From Oscillospiraceae bacterium (GTDB lineage Bacteria; Bacillota; Clostridia; Oscillospirales; Oscillospiraceae): a DNA stretch of 34,849 bases. Where the stretch lies: NCBI GenBank assembly GCA_020025275.1, contig JAHHSI010000024.1, positions 1 to 34,849 on the forward strand. The letters are read 5' to 3'. A program made the translations under genes and the position numbers. Of the stretch, positions 17,196 to 25,463 are shown piece by piece (positions within the stretch are counted from its first letter, which is position 1; every line of letters starts with the position of its first letter). The notes below the pieces were generated by a model, which searched no databases, was not told the DNA's origin, and saw nothing but the letters and a program-made list of their open reading frames with translations.

Positions 17196-17828
17196 TCAGG
17201 CTTTTTTCAGCCACTGCCGGAAATTCTCCCACAGTTCCAGTGACCGGAATTTCAACTCATACCCGCTGTTCTCCTCCGTCATCAGGTGCACATCCTCTTT
17301 CCCCATACCGGCAGCAATGGCCGTCTCCTCCACATCCGTCGCAGCAGTGGTACAAAGGGGCGGATACACCACACACCACCAGTTGTGCCCCTGCCCTTCT
17401 CCGATCACCAGCCGCAGCGCCAGATACTCACCGGAAGGCAGCGAAAAACCGTCGTAGTGCTTTGTCGGAAATTCCGTCTGCTCCAACTGTGCTGTCACCC
17501 GATAGGAATAGCCCCGGTCCTGGATCTCCTGCAGCGCTTCCGTCTCAATGGCCGGCAGCGCCTTCGCCAGCTTTTCTTCCGCGTCCTGCATATCCTGCGA
17601 GGAAGTCAGCAACTCGGTTGCCAGCGTCAAGACCCGATCCCGCACTTGCAGTTTCAATGCCTGATCCTCCTGCGTATCCGAATTGGCGATCACATGCAGC
17701 CGAATCATCTTCTGTTCCAGCCGATCCTGCGTCTGCAGCGACCAGACACCCCAGACCAACGCCATGGCCAATCCCACCAACAGGGCAATTTCTCCGTATT
17801 TCCATGTATTCTTTTTCCTATTGCGCAT
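17196..17828 (-). CDS. spoIIR: Stage II sporulation protein R
   Basis: 210-residue SpoIIR, the forespore-made secreted signal that activates the SpoIIGA protease in the mother cell, so that pro-sigma-E is processed. Features: short basic N-terminus (MRNRKK), a single hydrophobic segment at about 12-30, then the family core RLHVIANSDTQEDQALKLQVRD, and a C-terminal part with LPSGEYLALRLVIGEGQGHNWWCVVYPPLC. The last helix is followed by ~40 residues. The start at 17828 has only a weak GGACGGTG ribosome-binding site, embedded in a hairpin; upstream in-frame ATGs lie in the hairpin itself. Its presence shows an endospore-forming lineage. Confidence 0.93.
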   Translation of the reverse strand: MRNRKKNTWKYGEIALLVGLAMALVWGVWSLQTQDRLEQKMIRLHVIANSDTQEDQALKLQVRDRVLTLATELLTSSQDMQDAEEKLAKALPAIETEALQEIQDRGYSYRVTAQLEQTEFPTKHYDGFSLPSGEYLALRLVIGEGQGHNWWCVVYPPLCTTAATDVEETAIAAGMGKEDVHLMTEENSGYELKFRSLELWENFRQWLKKA

Positions 17829-17873
17829 AAAAAACACCGTCCATGATGTAGAATGTAGCTCCATCATGGACGG
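17829..17873 (-). terminator. Hairpin between ispE and spoIIR
   Basis: A perfect 12-bp stem (CCGTCCATGATG at 17837-17848 with 17862-17873), followed on the minus strand by TGTTTTTT and at once by the spoIIR ATG. It should end ispE transcription, but it also contains the spoIIR ribosome-binding region. Confidence 0.8.
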
Positions 17874-17885
17874 TTTTCTCAAATT

Positions 17886-18740
17886 TTATACACTCTCGGC
17901 GAAATACGTATACGGATAGGCCTCGATCAGTCTCTGACATGCCCCGTGGGCTGCCTTCTCATCGGTAAAAAGGCCAAAGACCGTCGAACCGCTGCCGCTC
18001 ATGCAGGCACAGCGCGCCCCCAAGTCCATGAGCTGCCGGCGTATGGCGGGAATAGAACTGTTTTCCGGCAGAACATCCTCGAAGAGGTTGCCGACACAGC
18101 GCACAACGTTCTGCATATCCGCCTCCTCCAACGCCTGAACCATGCCTTCGGTATCAATGCCCCGCTGCGGCCGAAGATCATCAATCTTCTGATACATATC
18201 CGCCGTGGAATGGGATTCCGTCGGCTTACATAGGACATACCAGCACGGAGGCAGCGACGGCAGCGGGATCAGCTGCTCCCCTCGGCCCAGCACCATAGAG
18301 GTCGCTCCACGCACACAAAAAGGCACATCACTGCCCAGATGGATGGCCATGCGCTCCAACTCCCGCAGCTTCATATTGGGGGCATACAGCTTGCGCAGGC
18401 CTCGCAGTACCGCCGCTGCGTCACTGCTGCCGCCGCCCAAGCCGGCCTGCATCGGAATACGTTTCTCCAGATGAATGTGCAAGCCGTCGCATTCCACGGT
18501 CGCCTGATCAAAAAAGAGCAGCGCGGCCCGATACGCCAGATTCTTTTCATCGCAGGGCAGCGTCGGATCCGAGCAGGTCAGGGTGATCCCCTCGCCCACA
18601 CCACGTTCCATCGTAACAACATCCTGCAGCGTCGCACTGGTCATCACGGAGACAATGTTGTGATAGCCATCCGGGTGCTTTTCCCCGACATCCAATGTCA
18701 GGTTCAGCTTTGCAGGCGCCATTTCCATTACTTTTTCCAT
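17886..18740 (-). CDS. ispE: 4-diphosphocytidyl-2-C-methyl-D-erythritol kinase
   Basis: GHMP kinase of the non-mevalonate (MEP) isoprenoid pathway that phosphorylates CDP-methylerythritol at the 2-hydroxyl; cytoplasmic. 284 residues, family-typical. Motifs: APAKLNLTLDV with GYHNIVSVM at the N-terminus, the GHMP ATP-binding loop MQAGLGGGSSDAAA near residue 97-110, DVPFC, and the C-terminal MSGSGSTVFGLF. AAAGGAGT precedes the ATG. The neighbouring DUF1015 gene upstream has a terminator before ispE, so ispE is probably its own unit; no clear -35/-10 pair was found. Confidence 0.95.
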   Translation of the reverse strand: MEKVMEMAPAKLNLTLDVGEKHPDGYHNIVSVMTSATLQDVVTMERGVGEGITLTCSDPTLPCDEKNLAYRAALLFFDQATVECDGLHIHLEKRIPMQAGLGGGSSDAAAVLRGLRKLYAPNMKLRELERMAIHLGSDVPFCVRGATSMVLGRGEQLIPLPSLPPCWYVLCKPTESHSTADMYQKIDDLRPQRGIDTEGMVQALEEADMQNVVRCVGNLFEDVLPENSSIPAIRRQLMDLGARCACMSGSGSTVFGLFTDEKAAHGACQRLIEAYPYTYFAESV

Positions 18741-18796
18741 TGAGTGACTCCTTTGTAATTCTCCTTGCCTGCGCGCGGTGAGAAATACCGTGCGGC

Positions 18797-18830
18797 AGAA
18801 AAAGAACCGCTGACAAAGCGTCGGCGGTCC
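18797..18830 (-). terminator. Intrinsic terminator of the DUF1015 gene
   Basis: Imperfect stem 18804-18814 with 18820-18830 (GAACCGCTGAC against GTCGGCGGTCC), followed on the minus strand by a TTTTT tail. Confidence 0.7.
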
Positions 18831-18867
18831 TTCCGGAGACAGAATTAATCCCGCTTAAAATGCTTTC

Positions 18868-20151
18868 TTACTCGACGATCTTTCGGCTTTCGATGTAGTA
18901 GCGCTTATCCTGCGCATGTCCCATGGAGAAGGTCTTACGGGGCAGCACACCATCGGCCATCACTGTCTTAAAGAGCTGCTCCTTGCCCATGGCCGGGAGT
19001 AAAAAGCCCATGTTCCCGTGCTTTGCACCCAATTCCCGTGTCACGGCTTCCCCGTGGATGTAGTCCACCTCACCGCCGAATTCCTTCAGATAGCGATCCA
19101 GAAAGCTCTGCAGCGTGCCCACAGCCAGCTGCATCACAGGATCCGGGACCGTGATTGCACCTGCATAGCCCTCGTATACCACACCGATGGTGTGGCCCTC
19201 CCCTTCCCCCTCATGGGCATGGGGATACGCCTTGCGGAACTCTGCCAGAAGGTGCTCTGGATCAACGTTGAAGAGCACACGATGGATGGGCTCAAACTGC
19301 AGGGCATCATCGTGGTTGTTGACGACCTCAACCAGTGCGTAGCGGCAGGGCAGGTTCTTGGTGGCCTCTTCGCCCAGTTCTTTCTTTTTTTCTTCGTAGC
19401 AAGCCTTGGCCGTTGCCAGCGAGTGGTTACCGTCTCCCACGGCAAAGAGGAGCGGTGCGGCTCCGTGCACACCGTACTTTTGCGCCATAACCGCCTCATC
19501 AGTCAGCTCCAGCAGCGCCTCACCTACGGCGTCGGACTGCTGTGCAGACAGGCGGAAGGCCGCAATATGGCCACCGGACTGCATCAAATCAAAGTCATAC
19601 AATTTTTCCATTGTGTCCGACGCCGCCGTCAACGGCTCAATGACGGTGCGCTCTGGGTTATCGATGAGCAGCATCACGTGGGGCAACTCGATAGGTGCAT
19701 TGCGGCGTACCTTGGCGCGGGGCGGAATCCGGTCCAGCACCGTCCCCTCCGTGGCGCGGATCAGCGCACCGGAGCCGGGGGTAAAGTCATACGTATCCAA
19801 ATCGATCATACCCACCAAACCGTGACGGATCCGTCCGTCCGACTGGCGGCGCTCTACATAAACCAGAGACTCCTCCAATGTGCGGAAAAGTCCATCATCC
19901 AGATATTGCCGCATCGTGCGGTTGATTTCCGCAATGGATGCCTCCACATTGGGATCTTTTAACTGTGCCTCCGGGAGGATTAGGCGCAAAGCAGAGGGGG
20001 CTCTTCCCACCTGCTCTTCCACTGCCTGCCAGTACTCCGGCTCAGACGTAAACTGATCACATGCCACGACCGCCCATTTCGCCATATCGCAGTCCTTGGG
20101 CAAAAGAATATCGGCGGGATAAAAGCCAATCTGGTTAAAAATCTGATTCAT
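18868..20151 (-). CDS. DUF1015 family protein
   Basis: 427-residue cytoplasmic protein of the DUF1015 (PF06245) family, of unknown biochemical function. Family stretches: GFYPADILLPK and KWAVVACDQFTSEPEYW at the N-terminus, VYVERRQSDGRIRHGLVGMIDL, TPGSGALIRATEGTV, GDGNHSLATAKACYEE, and VEVVNNHDDALQFEPIHRVLF. The start at 20151 has GAGGAGG upstream; an ATG further out at 20181 has none. It is monocistronic, with its own promoter and a terminator. No membrane segment or signal peptide. I do not assign an activity. Confidence 0.88.
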   Translation of the reverse strand: MNQIFNQIGFYPADILLPKDCDMAKWAVVACDQFTSEPEYWQAVEEQVGRAPSALRLILPEAQLKDPNVEASIAEINRTMRQYLDDGLFRTLEESLVYVERRQSDGRIRHGLVGMIDLDTYDFTPGSGALIRATEGTVLDRIPPRAKVRRNAPIELPHVMLLIDNPERTVIEPLTAASDTMEKLYDFDLMQSGGHIAAFRLSAQQSDAVGEALLELTDEAVMAQKYGVHGAAPLLFAVGDGNHSLATAKACYEEKKKELGEEATKNLPCRYALVEVVNNHDDALQFEPIHRVLFNVDPEHLLAEFRKAYPHAHEGEGEGHTIGVVYEGYAGAITVPDPVMQLAVGTLQSFLDRYLKEFGGEVDYIHGEAVTRELGAKHGNMGFLLPAMGKEQLFKTVMADGVLPRKTFSMGHAQDKRYYIESRKIVE

Positions 20152-20207
20152 CTTTTTCCTCCTCAATATTGTCGTTTTCACTTGACATCTGCGGATCTAC
20201 TTCATTT

Positions 20208-20237
20208 ATTATACATGATGCTCTGCGGAATTGCCAA
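20208..20237 (-). promoter_or_regulatory. Sigma-A promoter of the DUF1015 gene
   Basis: Minus strand TTGGCA (20237-20232), an 18-nt spacer and TATAAT (20213-20208). Confidence 0.65.
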
Positions 20238-20289
20238 TCCTATTCTCCAAAAAAACGAACATTTTATATGGTTCCCAGATATAATTTTT

Positions 20290-20319
20290 TGTATAAACCG
20301 TGTGAATGAGGACATTCTA
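20290..20319 (+). promoter_or_regulatory. Sigma-G/F-like (forespore) promoter of the DUF378 gene
   Basis: TGTATA (20290-20295), a 17-nt spacer, then CATTCTA (20313-20319). These agree with the Bacillus sigma-G consensus (GHATR and CATWHTA). A sigma-A alternative (TATTAT just downstream) lacks a -35 box. This is a motif match only. Confidence 0.5.
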
Positions 20320-20349
20320 TTATAGAGATAATTTTTTGGAGGAATTGTC

Positions 20350-20550
20350 ATGAAAATTTTGGATCGAATTGCTCTGGTTTTAACCATCGTCGGCGCACTG
20401 AATTGGGGCAGCATCGGCCTTTTCGGTTTTGACTGTGTGGCCTTTTTGGCAGGCGGTCAGATGGCCGTGATCAGCCGTATCATTTACTCGCTGGTTGGAA
20501 TTGCGGGCCTCTGGTGCATTTCCCTCTTCTTCCGTGACGACAGCGTGTGA
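20350..20550 (+). CDS. DUF378 family small membrane protein (YuzA-like)
   Basis: 66-residue protein of the DUF378 family. Two hydrophobic segments (about 6-27 and 38-60) flank a short loop; the signature ALNWGSIGLFGFD is intact. The function is unknown. TTGGAGGAATTGTC gives a strong ribosome-binding site. The gene is alone between a forespore-like promoter and a strong terminator, which suggests (inference) a role in the spore. It is transcribed divergently from the DUF1015 gene. Confidence 0.88.
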   Translation: MKILDRIALVLTIVGALNWGSIGLFGFDCVAFLAGGQMAVISRIIYSLVGIAGLWCISLFFRDDSV

Positions 20551-20559
20551 GCTGTCAGC

Positions 20560-20597
20560 ACAAAAAGGAACGGCAGATAACTGCCGTTCCTTTTTGT
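20560..20597 (+). terminator. Intrinsic terminator of the DUF378 gene
   Basis: Perfect stem of 17 bp (core AAAAAGGAACGGCAG, 20560-20576 with 20581-20597), an ATAA loop and a T5 run in the stem. Confidence 0.92.
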
Positions 20598-20757
20598 CTG
20601 CACTTCTCCTGCGTTCTTCTTTTTCCTCGGAAATCGCAGGAATTCTCCATATGCCGCCCAATATAGCGTCCCTGATTTCACTGCCTTCAACTCCAAGCAT
20701 TTCTTTCCTGCGACCGATATATCAACTTATTTCTCCAGCCTTTTCCCTCACTGCAAT

Positions 20758-20794
20758 GAATTCCCTCCGCAGCCCTTTCCTGCGGAGGGAATTC
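20758..20794. terminator. Hairpin at the 3' edge of the phage lysis genes
   Basis: A perfect 15-bp stem (GAATTCCCTCCGCAG at 20758-20772 with 20780-20794) and a 7-nt loop, 8 nt beyond the endolysin stop. The minus-strand tail is not T-rich. The 160 bp before it (20598-20757) hold no gene I can support. Confidence 0.65.
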
Positions 20795-20801
20795 TGGTGA
20801 T

Positions 20802-21920
20802 TTACTGATTGCACCAGCGCTGCAAGGCCCGAACCGTATCCGGCCCCAGTACACCGTCAGCCGTCACACCCAGCCAGATCTGCAGAGCCGTGATTGCCTG
20901 AGGACCGAGGACACCGTCGGCAGCGACACCCACCATCCTCTGCAGTGCCCGCACCGTATCACTGCCCACGGAGGACACATGGGTGGTAAAGTCCCACCCG
21001 TTTGCGTTGATGGAGTCTCTCCGGATGCAGGCATCCAGATTGCCCTGATATTGGTTGGACAACACACCATCCTGTACCGCCATGCCCAGCTTGCGCTGCA
21101 CTGCCATGGTGGTGTTTCTGCCCCATCTGCCGTCTACCTCAATCTGCGGCTCTGCCGGAGCCGAATCGGGAGCCGGGGCAGGTGCGGTGCCCGACTCGGG
21201 CACAATGTCCGCCAGATGGATCGGCGAGCAGATGCCGCCCTTATCCAGCACCACACGATCGCCGCTGATGTCACTCACCGGCCAGCTCTTTGCCATCACC
21301 CAGTCCGGGATCTCCGCACCGCCATACCACTGGGCGCCGGTGCGGATCCGGACCATGCTGCCCACTTGGATCTCCCCGGTCGGCTTGTCCTCCGGCGCAG
21401 ACTGGGGCGTGGTCTCTACGCCGCAGAGCGTGGCGATTGCCTTGCCCAGAGCAGCTGCCAGCACCTTCTTCTCATCGTCGGAATCGAAGTCCTTGATGTC
21501 ATCCCAGTTGTCCACGAAGGCGACCTCGATAATGACCGCCGGCATAGTGGTGTACTTGAGTACCCAAAACTCCGGGTCAATGATGGTCCGCCGCCACTGC
21601 TGGCCGATGGACTTGAACGCGCCGCACAGTGCGTCTGCGATATACTGATTGCCCTTGTTGTGGATGATGCACTCGGCACCATTGCCGCCGCCCGCATTCT
21701 CGTGGATTTCGAAGAAGTAATCGACTTCCTTTTCATTGGCGTCGTCCACCGTCTGCCGCCAATTGAACGCCCACTGGTCACGGTACGCCGTGATGCCATG
21801 GTCCTCCAGCCATGCAGCCAGATCGTCGGCGATCTTCCAAACTTCGTCACGCTCTACCACGTGGCCCACTGCACCGGGATCGGTGGAGCTGTGGCCTGCG
21901 CTGATGTATACCTTAGCCAT
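20802..21920 (-). CDS. Phage endolysin: N-acetylmuramoyl-L-alanine amidase with peptidoglycan-binding repeats
   Basis: 372-residue lytic enzyme that cuts the amide bond between MurNAc and L-alanine. The Amidase_3-like domain (1-165) has the expected zinc ligands: H10 (SAGHSSTDPGA), E23 (VVERDE), H73 (EIHENAGG), with the catalytic Glu of IIEVAFVDN at 132. A small beta-rich SH3-like segment (about 183-240, VGSMVRIRTGAQWYGG) is joined by an Ala/Pro linker to C-terminal peptidoglycan-binding-type repeats (about 262-370), including two copies of VTADGVLGP-like units. No signal peptide, so export needs the holin. AAGGAGGT before the ATG lies inside the holin gene, with an 8-bp overlap. Confidence 0.92.
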   Translation of the reverse strand: MAKVYISAGHSSTDPGAVGHVVERDEVWKIADDLAAWLEDHGITAYRDQWAFNWRQTVDDANEKEVDYFFEIHENAGGGNGAECIIHNKGNQYIADALCGAFKSIGQQWRRTIIDPEFWVLKYTTMPAVIIEVAFVDNWDDIKDFDSDDEKKVLAAALGKAIATLCGVETTPQSAPEDKPTGEIQVGSMVRIRTGAQWYGGAEIPDWVMAKSWPVSDISGDRVVLDKGGICSPIHLADIVPESGTAPAPAPDSAPAEPQIEVDGRWGRNTTMAVQRKLGMAVQDGVLSNQYQGNLDACIRRDSINANGWDFTTHVSSVGSDTVRALQRMVGVAADGVLGPQAITALQIWLGVTADGVLGPDTVRALQRWCNQ

Positions 21921-22197
21921 TGATTTTTACCTCCTTCTTTCCAAGCAGCTGCTTCACGATCTGATTGGCGCCGGTGGCTGCCAGACCGCTCACAATGCCC
22001 ACGGCCATGGCGTTGAGCACGTCATGGGCCGGGAAGTCCGGCATGATGAACATTCCCAGCACGCCCAGCGCGCCGCCCACGCCGCCGCAGATCACGGGGA
22101 TCCACTTATTGTCGATGGTCATGGCCTTGACGGCCTCCCCCACCAGATACACGATCACTACGATCGCCGCTACGCTTACCATGTCTACCGATTCCAT
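21913..22197 (-). CDS. Phage holin
   Basis: 94-residue membrane protein resembling the A118/Hol118-type holin family. Three hydrophobic segments: about 5-23 (VSVAAIVVIVYLVG), 30-49 (WIPVICGGVGGALGVLG) and 62-80, then a basic tail (KQLLGKKEVK). Holins form membrane lesions that release the endolysin. The start at 22197 follows AAGGAAGGAACAA. Position directly before the amidase, with overlapping ends, supports the call. Confidence 0.88.
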   Translation of the reverse strand: MESVDMVSVAAIVVIVYLVGEAVKAMTIDNKWIPVICGGVGGALGVLGMFIMPDFPAHDVLNAMAVGIVSGLAATGANQIVKQLLGKKEVKING

Positions 22198-22247
22198 TTG
22201 TTCCTTCCTTTCTGCCGCCGACTGGCGGCGTCCGCTGCAGAGCCGCT

Positions 22248-24932
22248 TCATTCAATGGGCGTTTTCGAAACAAGCAGATCAGCGCCCTTCCCCTTCAAGG
22301 AAATACGGATGTAGTTTATCTTTGCGGCCGCCCACGCTTTGCCTGCCGTAAATTTATAGGAATCCGCTCCCAGTTTTTCCATGCTGCCAATGTCTGCATT
22401 GGGGGTCGGCGCTTCCAAACTGCTGCCAACCGCCTGATTTTTTGATGTAAAGCTGTACATCCGGCAATGGGAGGCCGTCTCGTCCCATGCCGCCCCCTTG
22501 ATATAAAGCACATCGGTCTGGGGATTGTAGGGAATATACCCCGTCACACACATCGCTGGGTCTGTCCCCTCCCAGCTCCCCGGTGTCCATGTGAGATATT
22601 TGCCGTCGGCATACCCTTTGCCGTTATAGGGCTGCGCGCTGTCAAAGGCTTCCGCTGTCGGCACAAGATTGCTGTATGACGGCGTGGCCGGATCGATCCA
22701 CTTGGGCAATTCTACGACGCGGTCTTCTCCGGCGCCATAGTGATCTGCATACAGCTTGTTTGTTGCTTTGTCAATGGTAATGACACAAAAAGCGGTATCA
22801 TCTTTGGTTCCGCTGATCTTATCCCAGCTTGCAGGGGTGCCATATTCGATACCGTCCTTGCTCTCCGCCGTGTCGTTTTTCCCGTACTCATTGGTGCGGT
22901 AAAAGTCGACATTCGGGATCGCAATTCTGGGAATATTCGTCCCTGTAAGTACACCGACAAGATAGTTATGCGTATGCCCGTGAATGTTGCATAAAACATT
23001 TTTTGCCTTTTTCAGAACGGCCATGACCGCAGAGCTGCCACCCCACATATCAAGCGGAACGTGCGATAAAAGCACCGATTGCCAGCCATTTCTGGACGTC
23101 AGATCCAGTGCGGTATTGAGCCAATCTGCTTGGATCTGGCTGACGGCATAGCTGTTCGCCGTTTCGGAGGTGTTCAGGTAAATGATCCGCAGTTTTGCCT
23201 CGGGGAAATCCTGATAGCCATAGCCTGCCACACGATTTTCTGCCGGCCGCTCTCCGGTACACCACGCCCCCTGCACGTTCCACACCTGTCCGGCCGTCAG
23301 TTTTCCGGGAGTGCAGCCTCCCTCACAGAGCAAATCATGGTTGCCTCGAAGCCAGCACTGGGGCAGGCCGCCATAGGCCGGAGAAAACACCTCATGCACC
23401 AGTCTGTACAGCTCCATGGCCTGCGCCGGTGATTCATTGGTACTCCTGTTTTCAGGCCCATCCCAAAGCGTATCTCCAAGGTTTGCGGCGTAGTCCAAAT
23501 GTACCTGCCGTCGTACCAGATCGGCAGCCTGCGCTGCATGAATGAGAGACTCCAGCATCTGCTCACTTGCAATGCTGCCTGTTTTCAGCCCGAATCTCGC
23601 GTGAATATCCGACGTGAAGAGCATCGAGAATGTATTCTCATTCTGGTGCTCGCCCACTACATTAGCCAGACGCTTTGCCTCATCACTCACGTACGAAGGA
23701 ATCTCACCGGCGGGCGCTGTGGCGCTTTCCTTGGTTGTATTTACCTTTGTATCGATGTACTGTTTAGTGTCCATGTTGTAAGCAACTTCCAGTACGACCC
23801 CGGGGTGTGTGACCTCCACGCTCATACTGGGTGACACGGACTTCATCCCCGTGATCTCACCATTTCTCTCCGTGACGAACACCTTACCGCCGGGATTCTG
23901 TGTAACCTTGATGCCGGCTACATCTTTGACATAAGGCGTATAGGCTGTGATAGCTGTTCCAAACTGCAGTTTCGGCTTGAACACAGCATTGGTAAGGACT
24001 GTCCCTGCATTGATTTGGATAATAACTCCCGTCAGTTCCTTCTGCACCTCAAACGTAGCTCCGGTGCCGCTATCATACTTGCCCCATGCTCCGTCGTACC
24101 TGGCCTGAATCAGACACCCGCTGATCTTGGGACAGCCGCTGAGTGAATACGTACCGGCCTTCATTTTGAATGATGCCGGCGGCAGATTTAAATAAATCGC
24201 TGCACTTGCTGTTCCTGTTGCAATCACTATGCCGTTTTCATAACGGAACGTGATTCCCTGATAGACACCGGGCTGTTCCCGAAACGGAAACGGCACCAAA
24301 TTTTCCGAACAGACGCGACACTGCACCTGATGCTCCACCGGACTGACCATGTCAGTGCTGACCGTTGCGCCCACCAGCGTCTCCCGGATGGCCGGGGCAA
24401 AGGTCTGATCCACATAGGACAGCTGCGCCTTGTCCGCCAGCTGCTGCGCTGCGGCCTGCGCTCGGTCTGCTTCTGCCTTGGCAGCGGCCGCAGACTTTTT
24501 TGCCGCGTCCTTAGCGCTGATAGCCGCCGAGTGGGCCTCCTGCGCCACCTGCTCAATGTGCGTGTACCACGGCCCCACCTGCTCCGGCGGCACCGCTCCT
24601 GCTGTCTCCGACAAGCTGGGGAGAATGGTATAGCTGTAGCAGGCACTCTTGGCCACCTTCCCTTTCAGCAGATAGGACAGCTGCGCCTGTCCGTCTCCGG
24701 AGCGCGCTGTCTCCGCGGCCGTGACCACCCAGACCGCACTGCCGCCTTGCAGCGTTACGGCTGCCGGGTAGGTATCCTGATGCTCCATCTGCACCAACAG
24801 CCGCAGCGTGCCGCCGGCGCCCACTTCTTTCTGCCACTCTTTGACCACATCAAAGCGCACCGAAGTGACGCCGCTCTCTCCTGCCCGGCCCAGCTCCATC
24901 CGCACGCCCGGGTTGGCAATGATTTCTCGCAT
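22248..24932 (-). CDS. Phage tail/baseplate protein with metallophosphoesterase domain
   Basis: 894-residue structural protein. The N-terminal ~110 residues look like the attachment domain of Firmicutes baseplate/tail-fibre proteins. An Ala-rich coiled coil (about 128-172) and a beta-rich region (about 205-335) follow. Residues ~435-690 form a calcineurin-like phosphoesterase with all metal motifs: D442-x-H444 (TSDIHARFG), G486-D487...D491, GNHD 530-533, H624 (LSHVP) and GHTH 652-655. The last ~190 residues are probably a carbohydrate-binding beta domain. It may hydrolyse a phosphodiester in the host surface polymer, such as a teichoic acid, during adsorption (inference). GGGAGGAGAG precedes the ATG. 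The gene appears intact. Confidence 0.88.
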   Translation of the reverse strand: MREIIANPGVRMELGRAGESGVTSVRFDVVKEWQKEVGAGGTLRLLVQMEHQDTYPAAVTLQGGSAVWVVTAAETARSGDGQAQLSYLLKGKVAKSACYSYTILPSLSETAGAVPPEQVGPWYTHIEQVAQEAHSAAISAKDAAKKSAAAAKAEADRAQAAAQQLADKAQLSYVDQTFAPAIRETLVGATVSTDMVSPVEHQVQCRVCSENLVPFPFREQPGVYQGITFRYENGIVIATGTASAAIYLNLPPASFKMKAGTYSLSGCPKISGCLIQARYDGAWGKYDSGTGATFEVQKELTGVIIQINAGTVLTNAVFKPKLQFGTAITAYTPYVKDVAGIKVTQNPGGKVFVTERNGEITGMKSVSPSMSVEVTHPGVVLEVAYNMDTKQYIDTKVNTTKESATAPAGEIPSYVSDEAKRLANVVGEHQNENTFSMLFTSDIHARFGLKTGSIASEQMLESLIHAAQAADLVRRQVHLDYAANLGDTLWDGPENRSTNESPAQAMELYRLVHEVFSPAYGGLPQCWLRGNHDLLCEGGCTPGKLTAGQVWNVQGAWCTGERPAENRVAGYGYQDFPEAKLRIIYLNTSETANSYAVSQIQADWLNTALDLTSRNGWQSVLLSHVPLDMWGGSSAVMAVLKKAKNVLCNIHGHTHNYLVGVLTGTNIPRIAIPNVDFYRTNEYGKNDTAESKDGIEYGTPASWDKISGTKDDTAFCVITIDKATNKLYADHYGAGEDRVVELPKWIDPATPSYSNLVPTAEAFDSAQPYNGKGYADGKYLTWTPGSWEGTDPAMCVTGYIPYNPQTDVLYIKGAAWDETASHCRMYSFTSKNQAVGSSLEAPTPNADIGSMEKLGADSYKFTAGKAWAAAKINYIRISLKGKGADLLVSKTPIE

Positions 24933-25318
24933 AAATCTCTCCTCCCTGTCTTTCCTCTCTTACGTCCACCGATCTTTTCTTTTCTTTCCTTTGCCTCTGC
25001 ATCCTCCCATTTTGTCTCGCTCTCCTCGATCAGCGGTGATCTTCTGGTCCTGTGGTAACCTCGCCTCCTGAGTTCATTCATTTTGACCGGTATCTCACCG
25101 AATCGCGAACGGATCTCTCCGCCTCCTCTTTACAGCACATCAGGAAAGAGCGTTTGTTTTCCCTCTATCCTTTGGCACATACCTCCTTCCACTGATACCG
25201 TCCCTCTTCCGTTTGTTGTATTCTCTGTAGCACATTCTGCGGCAACAGTTTGCAATCATTTCTGCATCGCCCGGCGTCACATGATCGCCGTTCTTTTGAC
25301 CTTCCTTGAAATAAGCAG
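24933..25318. other. Non-coding gap inside the prophage
   Basis: About 385 bp between the tail gene start and the terminator of the head/toxin cassette. A minus-strand frame (ATG at 25081) runs into the tail gene out of phase, and another short minus-strand frame around 25158-25316 encodes a basic peptide with CCRRMCYREY; neither has a ribosome-binding site. This is the likely deletion scar where capsid and tail genes were lost. Confidence 0.5.
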
Positions 25319-25365
25319 AAAAAAAGCCCCCTTATGTAGGATACGAAACCTACATAAGGGGGCTT
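25319..25365 (-). terminator. Strong terminator of the head/toxin cassette
   Basis: A perfect 17-bp stem (AAGCCCCCTTATGTAGG at 25324-25340 with 25349-25365) and an 8-nt loop, followed on the minus strand by a run of seven T (25325-25319). Confidence 0.93.
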
Positions 25366-25462
25366 ACTCTATATTACTATCATTAATAAGGGTCGCAAGG
25401 CACAGGCCAACGCATTCCACGTGGGTTTTCGTGGGCGCCTGCTGGCCTTTCCGCACAGCCAT
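25364..25462 (-). CDS. Possible 32-residue peptide after the immunity gene
   Basis: Open frame starting one base after the stop of the small acidic gene, with GAGAGG about 10 nt upstream; it ends in the terminator stem. The N-terminus MAVRKGQQAPTK is basic and the rest ends in LCLATLINDSNIE. It may be a real small gene or the cut-off N-terminus of the next phage gene. No family recognised. Confidence 0.25.
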   Translation of the reverse strand: MAVRKGQQAPTKTHVECVGLCLATLINDSNIE

Positions 25463-25463
25463 A

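Noticed and set aside
16505..17830. Long plus-strand open frame of 441 codons
   Set aside because: It runs through two terminator hairpins and antisense through spoIIR, is Pro/Arg/Ser-rich, and lacks a ribosome-binding site; it is a GC-driven shadow.
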